Under the pieces are notes generated by a model. That model was not told where the DNA came from and searched no databases. It was given only the letters and a program-made list of their open reading frames with translations. A DNA stretch of 56,401 nt from Nemertoderma westbladi (Eukaryota; Xenacoelomorpha; Nemertodermatida; Nemertodermatidae). Positions 21,768 to 31,346 of the stretch are shown in pieces. Positions within the stretch are counted from its first letter, which is position 1. The number at the start of each line of letters is the position of its first letter. Position numbers and translations under genes: made by a program. The stretch covers positions 1 to 56,401 of the forward strand of contig JAUCBJ010004885.1 of assembly GCA_032718475.1 (NCBI GenBank). Direction: 5' to 3'.

Positions 21768-22448
21768 TCAAAAAATTCCATAAACCAATAGGATGAGAGT
21801 AAGTAATATACTAGGGGTTACATTGAGTGCGATGGACGTTGGACCGTTAGGTTTAACTACATCTTCTCTAACACCAGTGGTTGTTATATTGGGTGCGATG
21901 GAGGTTGAGCCGTTAGGTTTAACTATATCTTTCCCTTCTTCAGTTGGTTGTTGTTGGTCCGATTCCGTATTAACCGCGCACTCGTGTATTTCTATTGATG
22001 GAACCAGGTATGACCTCCCGCCCTTAAACTCTATATACATCCCATGTTTCCCAATCTCCTGTTTTATATGCCGCCCTTCCTCTCTCTTACTTGTAACATG
22101 GACGTTAGTATAAGTAACTCTGATTACTACAGGTCGTCCCGAAACTGAAACTATTAAACTATTATTAGTATAACCGTCGTTGTATCGCTCCACGTTTATT
22201 TCCCCATCCTCGTAGTCCAACTCAAATACAGGATAACCATCAATCTCTCCAAGGATCCCTCTTATATCGTTGATGACTACATCGCTTGTGAGTTGATAAC
22301 TTAACGTTAAGTTACGTCCCTCCTCCACACAGTTCTTACCAATAGGATCTTCTATGGTGAGTTTGGTAGGATCGTAGGTGTCATCTATTCCGTGGCATAA
22401 AGACGTCAGATGGATCAAAAGAAAGGCAGATAAGTAAATAATTAACAT
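21768..22448 (-). CDS. Gene A: secreted Ig-like protein, probable GPI anchor
   Basis: 226 residues, apparently one exon. Residues 1-20 form a signal peptide ending SLCHG. A beta-rich domain follows (about 25-157) with only two cysteines, C40 (GKNCVEEG) and C157 (IHECAVN), one at each end; the usual Ig-core cysteines are not evident. Sequons occur at NLT, NNS and in the stalk. The stalk has two 22-residue units (KPNGSTSIAPNITTTG type). The last 16 residues are hydrophobic with no cytoplasmic tail, which fits a GPI signal. Start: the only Met before the signal peptide. Pseudogene B (49703-50794) is a close paralogue, and gene C shares the motif G-(K/R)-(N/D)-C-(V/L)-x2-G-x2-L. The family is not one I recognise; a cell-surface recognition role is inference from architecture. 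Confidence 0.7.
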   Translation of the reverse strand: MLIIYLSAFLLIHLTSLCHGIDDTYDPTKLTIEDPIGKNCVEEGRNLTLSYQLTSDVVINDIRGILGEIDGYPVFELDYEDGEINVERYNDGYTNNSLIVSVSGRPVVIRVTYTNVHVTSKREEGRHIKQEIGKHGMYIEFKGGRSYLVPSIEIHECAVNTESDQQQPTEEGKDIVKPNGSTSIAPNITTTGVREDVVKPNGPTSIALNVTPSILLTLILLVYGIF

Positions 22449-22781
22449 GGCTGATAATATTAGATATTAATAATTTATATTGAAATTCAACTTGTAAACA
22501 AATAAAATATAATAGATTAATAAATAATATAAATTAGTTAACCAAATTATTATTGCTAGGCGTTCTAGAACTAGATGGAGCCGGACTGGAGGAAAACTAT
22601 TTCTTATTATATTTCTTAATTTTAATCTTCTATTTTATAGATAATAATGATAACGAATTGTAGGAATAGCATTCTACAATTATATTTACTATAAATTCAT
22701 AATTGCGTTGTATGTGTTTTTGATAATAAAGTCTTTAACAGTTTAGGTCATGACCGCGGCATTTCTAGCTAATTTAAATAT
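22449..22781 (-). promoter_or_regulatory. Upstream region of gene A, partly shared with pseudogene B
   Basis: Sequence just upstream of the start (catggctgat..., ttgaaattcaactt..., acaaataaaa..., and ttaaccaaattattattg at about 22535) has counterparts in the same order upstream of pseudogene B (50745-50885). The duplicated unit therefore included about 100-130 bp of promoter-proximal DNA. No defined box is identified. Confidence 0.45.
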
Positions 22782-22785
22782 TTAA

Positions 22786-23488
22786 GGGGGGGGGGGGGGG
22801 GGGGGGTACACCATTTTCGGACAACTCTTCGATTTATCACTCTCAGCGTTTAAAATTTTTTTGGTTTTGGCTATAATTTGGAATATAGGTGCCTAAGATG
22901 CTATTCCACATGACAGGTTAGAAAATTTTTATTTTTCGCTATTTAATATTAGTTAATACTAGTTAACAACAAAAAAAACGTGGTTGCGCTTAAAACCCTA
23001 AGGCTTTTACAGTTTTGAATCTAATCATCTAATCGAATCTAAAGTTTTTTTATATGATAGATCAAAGATGGGGCAACATTTTGTTAAAATAATTCTGCAC
23101 CGCTAGGTGGCGCTGCAAATGTATGCCTAATTTTTAGGTTTGTTATAAATAGTATTAAATTTTATTAACAAATAATTTCGAAAAGGGCAGGATGGCTATG
23201 TAGACACCCACAGAAAGTTTCAGACTAATTGCTCAAAAATTATAGAAGTAGTAGGACTTTGAAGTTGACAATTTCATAAAAAAAATATTTTGAGATAATC
23301 GACCTTTCAATATACATAGTAATAGTAATTTCAATAGGAATCCCTAAATGGAAATTGTTATAACTTAAAAACTAAAAGAGCTATTTAATAGCGGTTTTCA
23401 GATTTGGAAACACCATTCAATGGTGCATTATAATAGATCATAAAAAAAATTTCGACATATTTTTGACCAAAATGGTGTACCCCCCCCC
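22786..23488. mobile_element. TTAA-flanked MITE with oligo-G/C ends
   Basis: 703 bp, bounded by TTAA (22782-22785 and 23489-23492). The ends are inverted repeats: a run of about 21 G then TACACCATTTT on the left, and AAAATGGTGTAC then 9 C on the right. There is no ORF. TTAA duplication points to the piggyBac type. The G-run has expanded on one side only, as expected for a slipping homopolymer. Confidence 0.75.
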
Positions 23489-23492
23489 TTAA

Positions 23493-24043
23493 ATATTATT
23501 ATGGCAGTGCAAGCAAGCGAAAAGTTACCTTATTGTCAAAATGAGGTTTTTGAGTTAGATATTGCATGTGATTTGCCAACATCTCAACTCTCTAATGTGC
23601 TAAACATCATCCTGATTGGATGAGTGCATCCAGAGTTATTAGCATTAATGAATCGCAATAATTTTTATTGTCCGTTTAAATCCTTTTTTTGTCCTTTTTT
23701 TTATTTTTTATGTCCTCCAAAAGTCTAATGTTAGGTTCCATGCTACCGGTTTCTCTACTGCTGTTCTCCCAGGCTATCAGTACCAGTATTAGTATATATA
23801 GCACTATTTTGCTGTATTGTATGTACAGATGTAGGTATAAAGCAGGTATTTCTGTATTTTAGTACCGGTACCGGCACCGGTACTGCCATAGGCCTACTGT
23901 GTAGCCTACCATTTAAATACGGTAATGGTAGGCCTACCGGTTGTGCTAATAAATTTTAAATAATTGATAGGCCAAACTGGAATGCAGGATTGTGGAAAAT
24001 GTGGATATACCTTTCACATAATTTAGGCCTGTTACTGTATTAG
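23493..24043. other. Intergenic, palindromic-word-rich
   Basis: No gene seen. 23870-23955 is dense in gtaccggtaccggcaccggt and taggcctac words, like the leader at 17588-18326. 23670-23725 has T-rich repeats of tttttgtcc. Confidence 0.4.
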
Positions 24044-24081
24044 TTCTATCGTCTCTGTAACCTGCTCCTTTCCCTCAATTA
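24044..24081 (+). repeat. Left remnant of the 68-bp minisatellite
   Basis: The words ctctgtaacctgctcctttccctcaatta-type end here and resume as a full array at 30803. The BEL element at 24082-30802 has landed inside the array; AATTA (24077-24081) is its target duplication. Confidence 0.8.
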
Positions 24082-24614
24082 TGTGACGGGATCTACGGAT
24101 CCCGGTTTATCCGTTGGGTTTTCTATCCACGCGTCCCCGCCGTGTGTGAAAGGTAAAACAGTTCTGGTGCTCGGTTATATGTATAAGCTATAATAGTCTG
24201 ATATATATATATAGTATAGTAAGACACAACAGGTAATATAAGTATGATGGCGGTAGCGGACGGTGACAGAAGTCCCCGTTCCACCCTACTGATCTGACTG
24301 AGTAAACTGAATGAATGATTACAGGTTACTGGTTATATTGCACGGTGGCCTTATTGCTACTCAATCGATGCCTTTCCCCCCTCTGATTGGTTGATATCCC
24401 TGTTGGCACCCTTTGGAGTGTTTCCCTTCACTCCCTGTGTTCTCTCTCGGTTAGGGGTTTGGCCCCTGACCCCTATTGTGTGTGTCTCCTTTGGGGCCTA
24501 TTGTCCCCGTTTACTGGGCTGACACGAGGTTGATTGGTAATCAACCTCGTGCTCCCAATATTGCTTTATGGCTCACTCTATGGGTTTGTGTTAGCGGAAT
24601 TGGATAAGCTAACA
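24082..24614 (-). repeat. 3' LTR of the non-autonomous element
   Basis: 533 bp. The 13-bp perfect hairpin is CACGAGGTTGATT (24523-24535) with its complement at 24539-24551 around a 3-nt loop. It differs from 30270-30802 at about five bases. Confidence 0.95.
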
Positions 24615-24652
24615 CTCCCCCCCATGCTATCTTCCCGGTGAGAAGATAGCAT
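24615..24652 (-). promoter_or_regulatory. Polypurine tract and 11-bp hairpin
   Basis: Same arrangement as 265-302: GGGGGGGAG on the minus strand next to the LTR, then the stem 24624-24634 with 24642-24652. A second shared stem follows (cccgat...atcggg, about 24685-24701). Confidence 0.7.
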
Positions 24653-25309
24653 CCAACTAAAGTGCGCTACAATTCCGCTGGATCCCGATCTAGCATCGGG
24701 TGTGTGGTGGGTATATTTTTTCGGAGTCGGCTTTCCGGGCCGCTCCCTATGGGTATGATGTCACTACCCTCTGGCGTCTCGTGTCGGGCCGATCGTGCGC
24801 TTCTCTCACACAATTTTTGTTTCCCCAACAATCTCACCACTCTACTCCAACTCTCGCATACCCCCGGACCTCCTCGTCCCACACTCTTCCTCTCACTTCT
24901 CCTCCCCCACACTTGAATTGCGCCCACGTTCTCTTCGCACTCCGCACTAGTTACCTCTCCACTCTCTTGTCACTCCCTAAGGCTTTAATCTCTAATGCTA
25001 CCCCTGTGCTATCATACTGTCTACCTACTGCTTACTAACTCTAACTATCTAACTAACTCTGCTAACTACTAACTCTTACTACTTCTAGCTCTAACTGAGA
25101 GCCTCTAACTTTCTACTGACTCTAACTCTCTACTAAGTCTAACTAACTCCTACTAACTTTCTACTTCTACTAACTCTACTTGACTCCTCTGAGTCTACCA
25201 ACCCTGCTAACTAGCTCTACTAACTCTACTCCACTAGCTCTGCTAACTCTACTCCACTAGCTCTGCTAACTCTAAACTAGCTCTACTAACTCTACTCCAC
25301 TCTTCTAAC
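24653..25309 (-). other. 3' non-coding region of the non-autonomous element
   Basis: 24653-24810 is related to 303-500 of copy 1. From about 25030 the sequence becomes a monotonous mixture of ctaactctac-type words. The short plus-strand frames here are not supported as genes. Confidence 0.55.
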
Positions 25310-26440
25310 TACGTGGCGCTTGCGGTGCCCACAACCACTCTACTATCTGGCACCCTATGTGCCCTCTCTGCTCTACTCTACTACCTGGCACCCTATGTGC
25401 CCTCTCTACTACACTACTACCTCTCTGACTCTACTACCTGGCACCCTATGTGCCCTCTCTACTACACTACTCTCTGGCACCCTATGTGCCCTCTCTACTA
25501 CCTCTAACACTCTAACTTTACTACCTGGCACCCTATGTGCCCTCTCTACTCTTCTACTACCTGGCACCCAATGTGCCCGTCTCTACTCCTCTACTCCCCC
25601 TTTACGTCTCATCGCCTACACGTGACGCTCTGAGTGCCGGCAGAGTGGGTACGTTAATTATGTGAACTACTACTGACTCTACTAACTCTACTAACTCTCT
25701 TCTAACTCTACTAACTCTTTTTGTGCCCGGCACCTCTTGTGCCCGGCACCTTCTAACTCTACTAACTCTCTACTAACTCAACTAACTCTACTACTAACTA
25801 TTTTTGTGCCCGGCACCTCTTGTGCCCGGCACCCACCCTAATTAACATACCCTGCTCTTACATCAAACACGTCATCACGCCCGTGCCCCACTAAGTTCAG
25901 CGCATTCCCTACTAACTCTAACTGCGTGGCGCTTCCGGTGCCCACAACCCTTCTACTGCTACTACTAACACTCCTAACTAGCGGTACTACGTACCCTCTT
26001 ACTACTCTAGCTCTCTCTACTAGCTAGCGGTACAACGTACCCTCTTACTACTCTAGCTCTCTCTACTAGCTAGCGGTACTACGTACCCTCTTACTCTTAC
26101 TAACTCTCTAACGGTACTACGTACCCCTTAACTCCTATTCTCTAACGGTACTGCGTACCCTCTAACTCTTACTTTCTAATCGGTACTTACGTACCGTCTA
26201 ACTCTAACTAACTAGCGGTACTTACATACCCTCTAACTCTCTAACTAACTGGCGGTACTTACGTACCCTCCAACTCTAACTAACTAGCGGTACTTACGTA
26301 CCCTCTAACTCTAACTAACTAGCGGTACTTACGTACCCTCTAACTCTCTTCTACTAACGGTACTACACGTACCCTCCTACTAACTCTTCTACTAACGGTA
26401 CTACACGTACCCTCCTTTAACTAACTAACTAACTAATTAA
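25310..26440 (-). repeat. Tandem array of short hairpin units
   Basis: Two families of tandem units, each with a 5-bp inverted repeat. Six units at 25346-25580 have GGCAC-CC(T/A)AT-GTGCC; 25735-25835 has GGCAC-CTCTT-GTGCC; 25319 and 25926 have GGCGC...GTGCC. About twelve units at 25983-26410 have GGTAC...GTACC with loops TAC, AAC, TGC, TTAC or TACAC. Unit spacing is about 36-50 bp, separated by ctaactct-rich spacers. Between families the third stem pair changes from C:G to T:A on both sides, so pairing is kept while sequence and loop vary. The array occupies the place where related elements carry pol. Confidence 0.8.
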
Positions 26441-26495
26441 CTCTTACTACCTAACTTCTACCTACTCTATTATTTAATTATTTTCTTATTTTTAA

Positions 26496-28955
26496 TTAAA
26501 TAATTATTTTATATTTTGTGCGTGGGAAGGGCGTCTCGCCCTCATTCCCACCCCCCTCAGTCCAAAACTTTGGACGACTAAAAACTCTCAGGTGCCCCTT
26601 CTTCCAGTAGGCACTCTCCTGCTGCCCTCCTATACGTCCTCTAACTCTTCGCCACACTCTCTTCGACACTACCTCCGCTAGCCTCCCCCTTCGTATGTGC
26701 GCTGGCATTAAAGGCCTCGTCGACCCCCGCTCGTTCCTTGGAACACATGGCGTCTGCCCGTGCAATGCCCCCTCGCACTGTGTCCGTCCTGCGTGTGTAT
26801 GCAACACGCCTCCTTCTACTTTCCCGACTCCCTTATGTTTGCTCATGGGCTTCTCTGCCCCTGGTCTAGTCCTTTCACATCCTCTCCCTTTCCAACACTC
26901 TCCGGATCTGTGTCCTTTTACCACACATCGATGACATAGTCCGTTTGCGTCTGTGTAGGCTACACGATCTCGTTTGGGCAACGCTTGCCAGTACTTACAA
27001 CTCCTGGTCTTATGGGTTCCGTCCCGATGCAACTGACACTGGAATCCTGGATTATAGCGTTTCCTGTATAGTCCTTCACGTATCGCGCTTAGGTTTATAT
27101 GTACCGATTTAATGTTTTGGTTGTCTAGACTCGGCCTACTGGGTATATTGGGATTGTGTTTATTTTTGGTGTTATTTTCTTTCTGTCCCTGCCACGGTGT
27201 GGCCCTGCTACCAGCTAACTGTGGACTAGCAGTCCCCTGTACGGCCGCGTGTGGTATTGACTGTCCGCACGACCTGCTCTCGTCCAGGGAGTTCGATGTT
27301 CTTGCTCCTATCGGGGTACATTGTCGATATTGTGATGGGGGAATGTCACCCTGTCCCCCCCCAGCCGGTATGTTTGGTACTGGGGTTGATGTTAATACAT
27401 TGGGGCCCATACGTCTATCTCCAATAACTCCCCCCTCCCCTGGATATATGTTATGTCCCTGTGTATTATAGTCATGCTGCTGTACCGATATAGGCCTACC
27501 TACCTCTCGCCTACCTACCGGTATGTACTCCGCGACTTCCGGGTTTAATCCCGTCATTCGCGCTACCCCATCGCCTACTCTATCTCTCCCAGCATGGCCT
27601 ATAATAGTATGTGCAGTAAGGCCTACAGTATGTCCTGCAGTCTGCATGTGCCCTTCCGAACCGACGTTTATTCTTCGCGAATCTCGAATCTCCCCGCGAC
27701 TACTGCACTCTCGATCGGCAGCTATATCCCGTCGGGAAGCTTCTCTCCGATCCCCTCTCCTGTTCTCGACTCTGTATTGGTACGTCTTGTGCCCCTCTCT
27801 TGGCGTGCGGTGCGTTTCTCCGGGGCGACGGCAATCTCCCGAAGTTCGACCCCACTGGCTCCCTGACTCCATCTCTACTATCGACGGTCCGTTATCCGTC
27901 CTCGCACTCCTATCATTCGTGGCGACACCTTTTCTACTATCTCCTCTTCTTCTCTTTTCAGTGCAGTATCCCGGCTGGTGAGATCTCTCGTCGACCTCCC
28001 GGCGGTTAAACTCCACTCTTCTTCTTCTCTCTTCTGATCGGGCCCGACGCTTCGTCTGCCCTCTCGCGACGTCAACCTGCCTCTCTCTGCTCGATCGCAC
28101 GCCGCTGGGGACACTCGCAATCCCCCTATTACTCTCCGTCGCCGGGTGTTGCGGTTTACCTGATTCGGCCCGCGCATTATCCGCTGACGGCTGTGGGACA
28201 CTCTCTGCCCCCCCTCTCTCGCTACTAATCTCTCGCGGTGGGGTGCCCGTAGCCCCCCCCCACCCGCCACTTCTAACTTCACTATCTCTTACTACACTCC
28301 TACACCCCTCTTGTGGGGCATTCTCTGCCCCCCCTCTCTCGCCACTAATCGTATGTGGTGGGGCGCCGGTAGCCCCCCCCCCCCACTCGCCACATCTAAC
28401 TTCACTATCTCTTACTTCGTCTCTACACCCCTCTCTAGTCGACACACTGTTTCTACTGCGGCCGGGTCTATTCACCCCCGCCTCTCTCTGTACTACTGCG
28501 TGGCCTACCAGGCCCACCTCGGGTTGGCTCAACCGCGCCACTTCCTGCCTACTAACTACGTGGCCTACCAGGCCGCCGTCTGCCGGGCTACACACGTCTG
28601 ACGCGTTCACATTAATAGCACCATTCCCAATATTATTTGTTAAATCAAATAAATTATTAGAATTTGAAACGAGATTTAAATTATTTAAATTAGAATTATT
28701 TGAATTTTCAAAATTTAAATTATTGTTCGTATTATTTGAATTATTCTGAATATTTGAATTAACGTTATTATTTGAGTTTAAGTTTAAATTACTACTACCA
28801 GGTAGAATATTTTCTGTAATAAAGGGATTATGGTTATTTACTACGGTACTATTAATACCAATATTTCCTAACGCACTACTACTACCCCCCCCCCCCGCCC
28901 GTACGGCTACACCAGTTCTGGTTCTCTCGCCCGGTGTCTGTAAGTGGGGTCTCAC
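26496..28955 (-). CDS. Gag C-terminal portion of the non-autonomous element
   Basis: A long open frame (819 residues). It starts with a Gly run from the poly-C tract at 28887, then an Asn-rich block (NNNLNFENSNNSNLNN), an Arg/Glu/Ser-rich region, and Cys/His sequences (CQLHRDGTHKTRSC, then the canonical knuckle CHRCVVKGHRSGEC), and ends in sequence without a recognised domain. Relative to copy 1, the DUF1759 core between the NSLDESRSC and TASPQLAGS segments is missing. The upstream gag half (30201-29089) is in another frame; the change of frame lies at or near the poly-C tract. The first codons of this frame are probably out of the true frame. Confidence 0.65.
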   Translation of the reverse strand: MRPHLQTPGERTRTGVAVRAGGGGSSSALGNIGINSTVVNNHNPFITENILPGSSNLNLNSNNNVNSNIQNNSNNTNNNLNFENSNNSNLNNLNLVSNSNNLFDLTNNIGNGAINVNASDVCSPADGGLVGHVVSRQEVARLSQPEVGLVGHAVVQREAGVNRPGRSRNSVSTREGCRDEVRDSEVRCGEWGGGATGAPPHTISGERGGAENAPQEGCRSVVRDSEVRSGGWGGATGTPPREISSERGGAESVPQPSADNARAESGKPQHPATESNRGIASVPSGVRSSRERQVDVARGQTKRRARSEERRRRVEFNRREVDERSHQPGYCTEKRRRGDSRKGVATNDRSARTDNGPSIVEMESGSQWGRTSGDCRRPGETHRTPREGHKTYQYRVENRRGDRREASRRDIAADRECSSRGEIRDSRRINVGSEGHMQTAGHTVGLTAHTIIGHAGRDRVGDGVARMTGLNPEVAEYIPVGRREVGRPISVQQHDYNTQGHNIYPGEGGVIGDRRMGPNVLTSTPVPNIPAGGGQGDIPPSQYRQCTPIGARTSNSLDESRSCGQSIPHAAVQGTASPQLAGSRATPWQGQKENNTKNKHNPNIPSRPSLDNQNIKSVHINLSAIREGLYRKRYNPGFQCQLHRDGTHKTRSCKYWQALPKRDRVAYTDANGLCHRCVVKGHRSGECWKGRGCERTRPGAEKPMSKHKGVGKVEGGVLHTHAGRTQCEGALHGQTPCVPRNERGSTRPLMPAHIRRGRLAEVVSKRVWRRVRGRIGGQQESAYWKKGHLRVFSRPKFWTEGGGNEGETPFPRTKYKIII

Positions 28956-29088
28956 TCTCTGACAGTTCCAACCGCGCCAGTTCTAGTCGGCGCTGGTCTA
29001 GTTTGGCTTGATATTGCGCAAGCCTCCCTAGCTGAGCACGCAAATCTTCCCGCTCACGCTCTATCTCTATCTCTCTCTCTATGCACTC

Positions 29089-30201
29089 TCATAAACTTTG
29101 CTCGGCCAACTCGGTATCTCCCGCAACCATCTCAAGCCACGTCGCCGGCTCGTCCCCTACTCTCATCTCCCGCTCTCTACACTCCTTGACTCTCTCTCTA
29201 TCCTCCCTTGCCCACTCTCTTTCTCTCTCCAACCATGCGGTTTCCTCTCTCAATTGTCTCTCTAACTCATTCTGCTCTGTCGCCACCATCGCTAATTCAT
29301 ACGTCAGATTTATTTTCAGCACCCTTCTTTCTTTCGCGGAGGATGTAGCAGACTTATCGGTTGCGACGGACTCCCGCCGCCCCTCCGTCCTATCAACTTT
29401 CCCCCGCCTCCCGGAACTTCCTCCAACCGACGAGACCGAATCCTCGGAGTTAACCTCGGATTCGCCCTCCTCAGGTCTCTTCCAACCCACTAATTTTACT
29501 CCCCGGGCATCGACTAAGTATGGCCCTACGTACACTACGCTAGGTTCCATACCCCCACATTCCCATAGTTCAATCAGTTCGTTGGCAACCCCTTTTGCTC
29601 TCTCCTCGGCTAGTTCTCTCTGCCCAAAACGCATTAGGTAACTAAAATGTCTGTCCGACTCACCTAGTCGTTTCATCAATCTCACCTCGTCTATCTTCGC
29701 CCCTCCTTTGGCCTCTCTCAGTTGCTCCCGGGTCGCGAGGTAGGCCCGTCGAAGTCGATCAGAAACCCCGACGTCCTCGTCGCCGACCTCTCCTCCATCT
29801 CTCCGGGTCCGACGTCGTACCGACGGCCCCACCGTCGCCGTTCCGGTGGACCGTTCGTCGTCCTCGGCCTGTGGCTGGCCGGTGACATCGGTATGTCGAC
29901 CCTCGCTCCGCGTCGACTCGTCTTTCTCTTCTTCTCCCTTCTCGTCTCCTTCCCTCGACTCACTCTCCGGTTGTAGACGACCCCCCACATCTTGGTTCGC
30001 CGGGTTGCTCGTTGTCGACGTGGCGTCAACCTGCGTCGACGTGGTCGGCGTAGCATCGACCGGCGTCGTGGGTTCGTATCGTCTCGCCGTGGCCTCGCGG
30101 ATCGTTAGATCGTCGTCCGGGGTCCGCGGCGGTGTCGTTCCTCTCTCTCGACTCATCGTCGTCTTTGGTGGCTGGCAGCCACGTTGATAACAATCTATCA
30201 C
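29089..30201 (-). CDS. Gag N-terminal portion of the non-autonomous element
   Basis: 370 residues; Thr/Asp/Glu-rich at the start, then RLRRAYLATREQLREAKGG, SYLMRFGQRELAEERAKG, WECGGMEPSVVYVGPYLVDA and a Glu/Arg coiled coil (ERQLREETAWLEREREWA). It ends at an in-frame stop at 29089, after which coil-like sequence continues to the poly-C tract at 28887. Copy 1 (8150-9647) and copy 3 have the same protein with more damage. I cannot assign a known domain; it looks like an assembly-promoting gag extension. Confidence 0.6.
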   Translation of the reverse strand: MIDCYQRGCQPPKTTMSRERGTTPPRTPDDDLTIREATARRYEPTTPVDATPTTSTQVDATSTTSNPANQDVGGRLQPESESREGDEKGEEEKDESTRSEGRHTDVTGQPQAEDDERSTGTATVGPSVRRRTRRDGGEVGDEDVGVSDRLRRAYLATREQLREAKGGAKIDEVRLMKRLGESDRHFSYLMRFGQRELAEERAKGVANELIELWECGGMEPSVVYVGPYLVDARGVKLVGWKRPEEGESEVNSEDSVSSVGGSSGRRGKVDRTEGRRESVATDKSATSSAKERRVLKINLTYELAMVATEQNELERQLREETAWLEREREWAREDRERVKECREREMRVGDEPATWLEMVAGDTELAEQSL

Positions 30202-30268
30202 TGTCAGGGCAGCTGGGCGGATCTGATTCTGTCACTGTCAGGGCAGCTGGGCGGATCTGATTCTGTCA
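30201..30268 (-). repeat. Two direct 34-bp repeats next to the 5' LTR
   Basis: 30201-30234 and 30235-30268 are the same 34 bp, ending at the LTR boundary where a primer site would be expected. No clear tRNA 3'-end complement is visible. The copy 1 family lacks this duplication. Confidence 0.7.
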
Positions 30269-30269
30269 C

Positions 30270-30802
30270 TGTGACGGGATCTACGGATCCCGGTTTATCC
30301 GTTGGGTTTTCTATCCACGCGTCCCCGCCGTGTGTGAAAGGTAAAAGAGTTCTGGTGTTCGGTTATATGTATAAGGTATAATAGTCTGATATATATATAT
30401 AGTATAGTATGACACAACAGGTAATATAAGTATGATGGCGGTAGCGGACGGTGACAGAAGTCCCCGTTCCACCCTACTGATCTGACTGAGTAAACTGAAT
30501 GAATGATTACAGGTTACTGGTTATATTGAACGGTGGCCTTATTGCTACTCAATCGATGCCTTTCCCCCCTCTGATTGGTTGATATCCCTGTTGGCACCCT
30601 TTGGAGTGTTTCCCTTCACTCCCTGTGTTCTCTCTCGGTTAGGGGTTTGGCCCCTGACCCCTATTGTGTGTGTCTCCTTTGGGGCCTATTGTCCCCGTTT
30701 ACTGGGCTGACACGAGGTTGATTGGTAATCAACCTCGTGCTCCCAATATTGCTTTATGGCTCACTCTATGGGTTTGTGTTAGCGGAATTGGATAAGCTAA
30801 CA
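30270..30802 (-). repeat. 5' LTR of the non-autonomous element
   Basis: 533 bp, TG...CA, followed by AATTA (30803-30807). The hairpin is at 30711-30723 with 30727-30739. Confidence 0.95.
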
Positions 30803-31346
30803 AATTAGGTAAATGATCGTTTATTGTTTTGGTTAGAAAATCCCGCCTCTGTAACCTGTCCCTTTCCCTCAATTAGTTAAATGATCGTTTATTGTTTTGG
30901 TTAGAAAATCCCGCCTCTGTAACCTGCTCCTTTCCCTGAATTGGTAAAGTGACCGTTTATTGTTTTGGTTCTAAAGGCCCGCCTCTGTAACCTGCCCCTT
31001 TCCCTCAATTACTTAAATGATCGTTTATTGTTTTGGTTAGAAAATCCCGCCTCTGTAACCTGCTCCTTTCCCTCAATTAGTTAAGTGATCGTTTATTGTT
31101 TTGGTTAGAAAATTCCGCCTCTGTAACCTGTCCCTTTCCCTCAATTAGTTAAATGATCGTTTATTGTTTTGGTTAGAAAATCCCGCCTCTGTAACCTGCT
31201 CCTTTCCCTCAATAAGTTAGGTGATCGTTTATTGTTTTGGTTAGAAAATCCCGCCTCTGTAACCTGCTCCTTTCCCTCAATTAGTTAAGTGATCGTTTAT
31301 TGTTTTGGTTAGAAAACTCGGCCTTAACCTGCTCCTTTCCATCAAT
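30803..31346 (+). repeat. 68-bp minisatellite array
   Basis: About eight head-to-tail units starting near 30803, 30871, 30939, 31007, 31075, 31143, 31211 and 31279, with a core of cgtttattgttttggtta, cgcctctgtaacctg and tttccctcaatta. Units are nearly identical. The array was interrupted by the BEL element on its left. Confidence 0.9.

Larger units (their letters stand above)
24082..30802 (-). mobile_element. Non-autonomous BEL-type element with hairpin array in place of pol
   Basis: A 6721-bp element with 533-bp LTRs at 24082-24614 and 30270-30802, TG...CA ends and AATTA on both sides. The LTRs differ at about five positions, so the insertion is recent. On the minus strand it carries the long gag of the copy 1 family, but without the DUF1759 core. 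There is no protease, RT, RNase H or integrase at all. In their place lie CT-rich repeats and an array of hairpin-bearing tandem units (25310-26440). It must be mobilised in trans; an autonomous copy 1 relative is the natural candidate because LTR ends, polypurine tract and hairpins are shared. Confidence 0.9.

Noticed and set aside
25313-25625. Plus-strand frames with repeated LAPYVPSLL
   Set aside because: They are translations of the tandem hairpin repeats; there is no start context, no domain, and the repeat is better explained as non-coding.
30803-31346. CRISPR-like array
   Set aside because: Units are contiguous 68-bp repeats without unique spacers, in animal DNA; it is a minisatellite. 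The hairpin array at 25310-26440 was rejected for the same reason.
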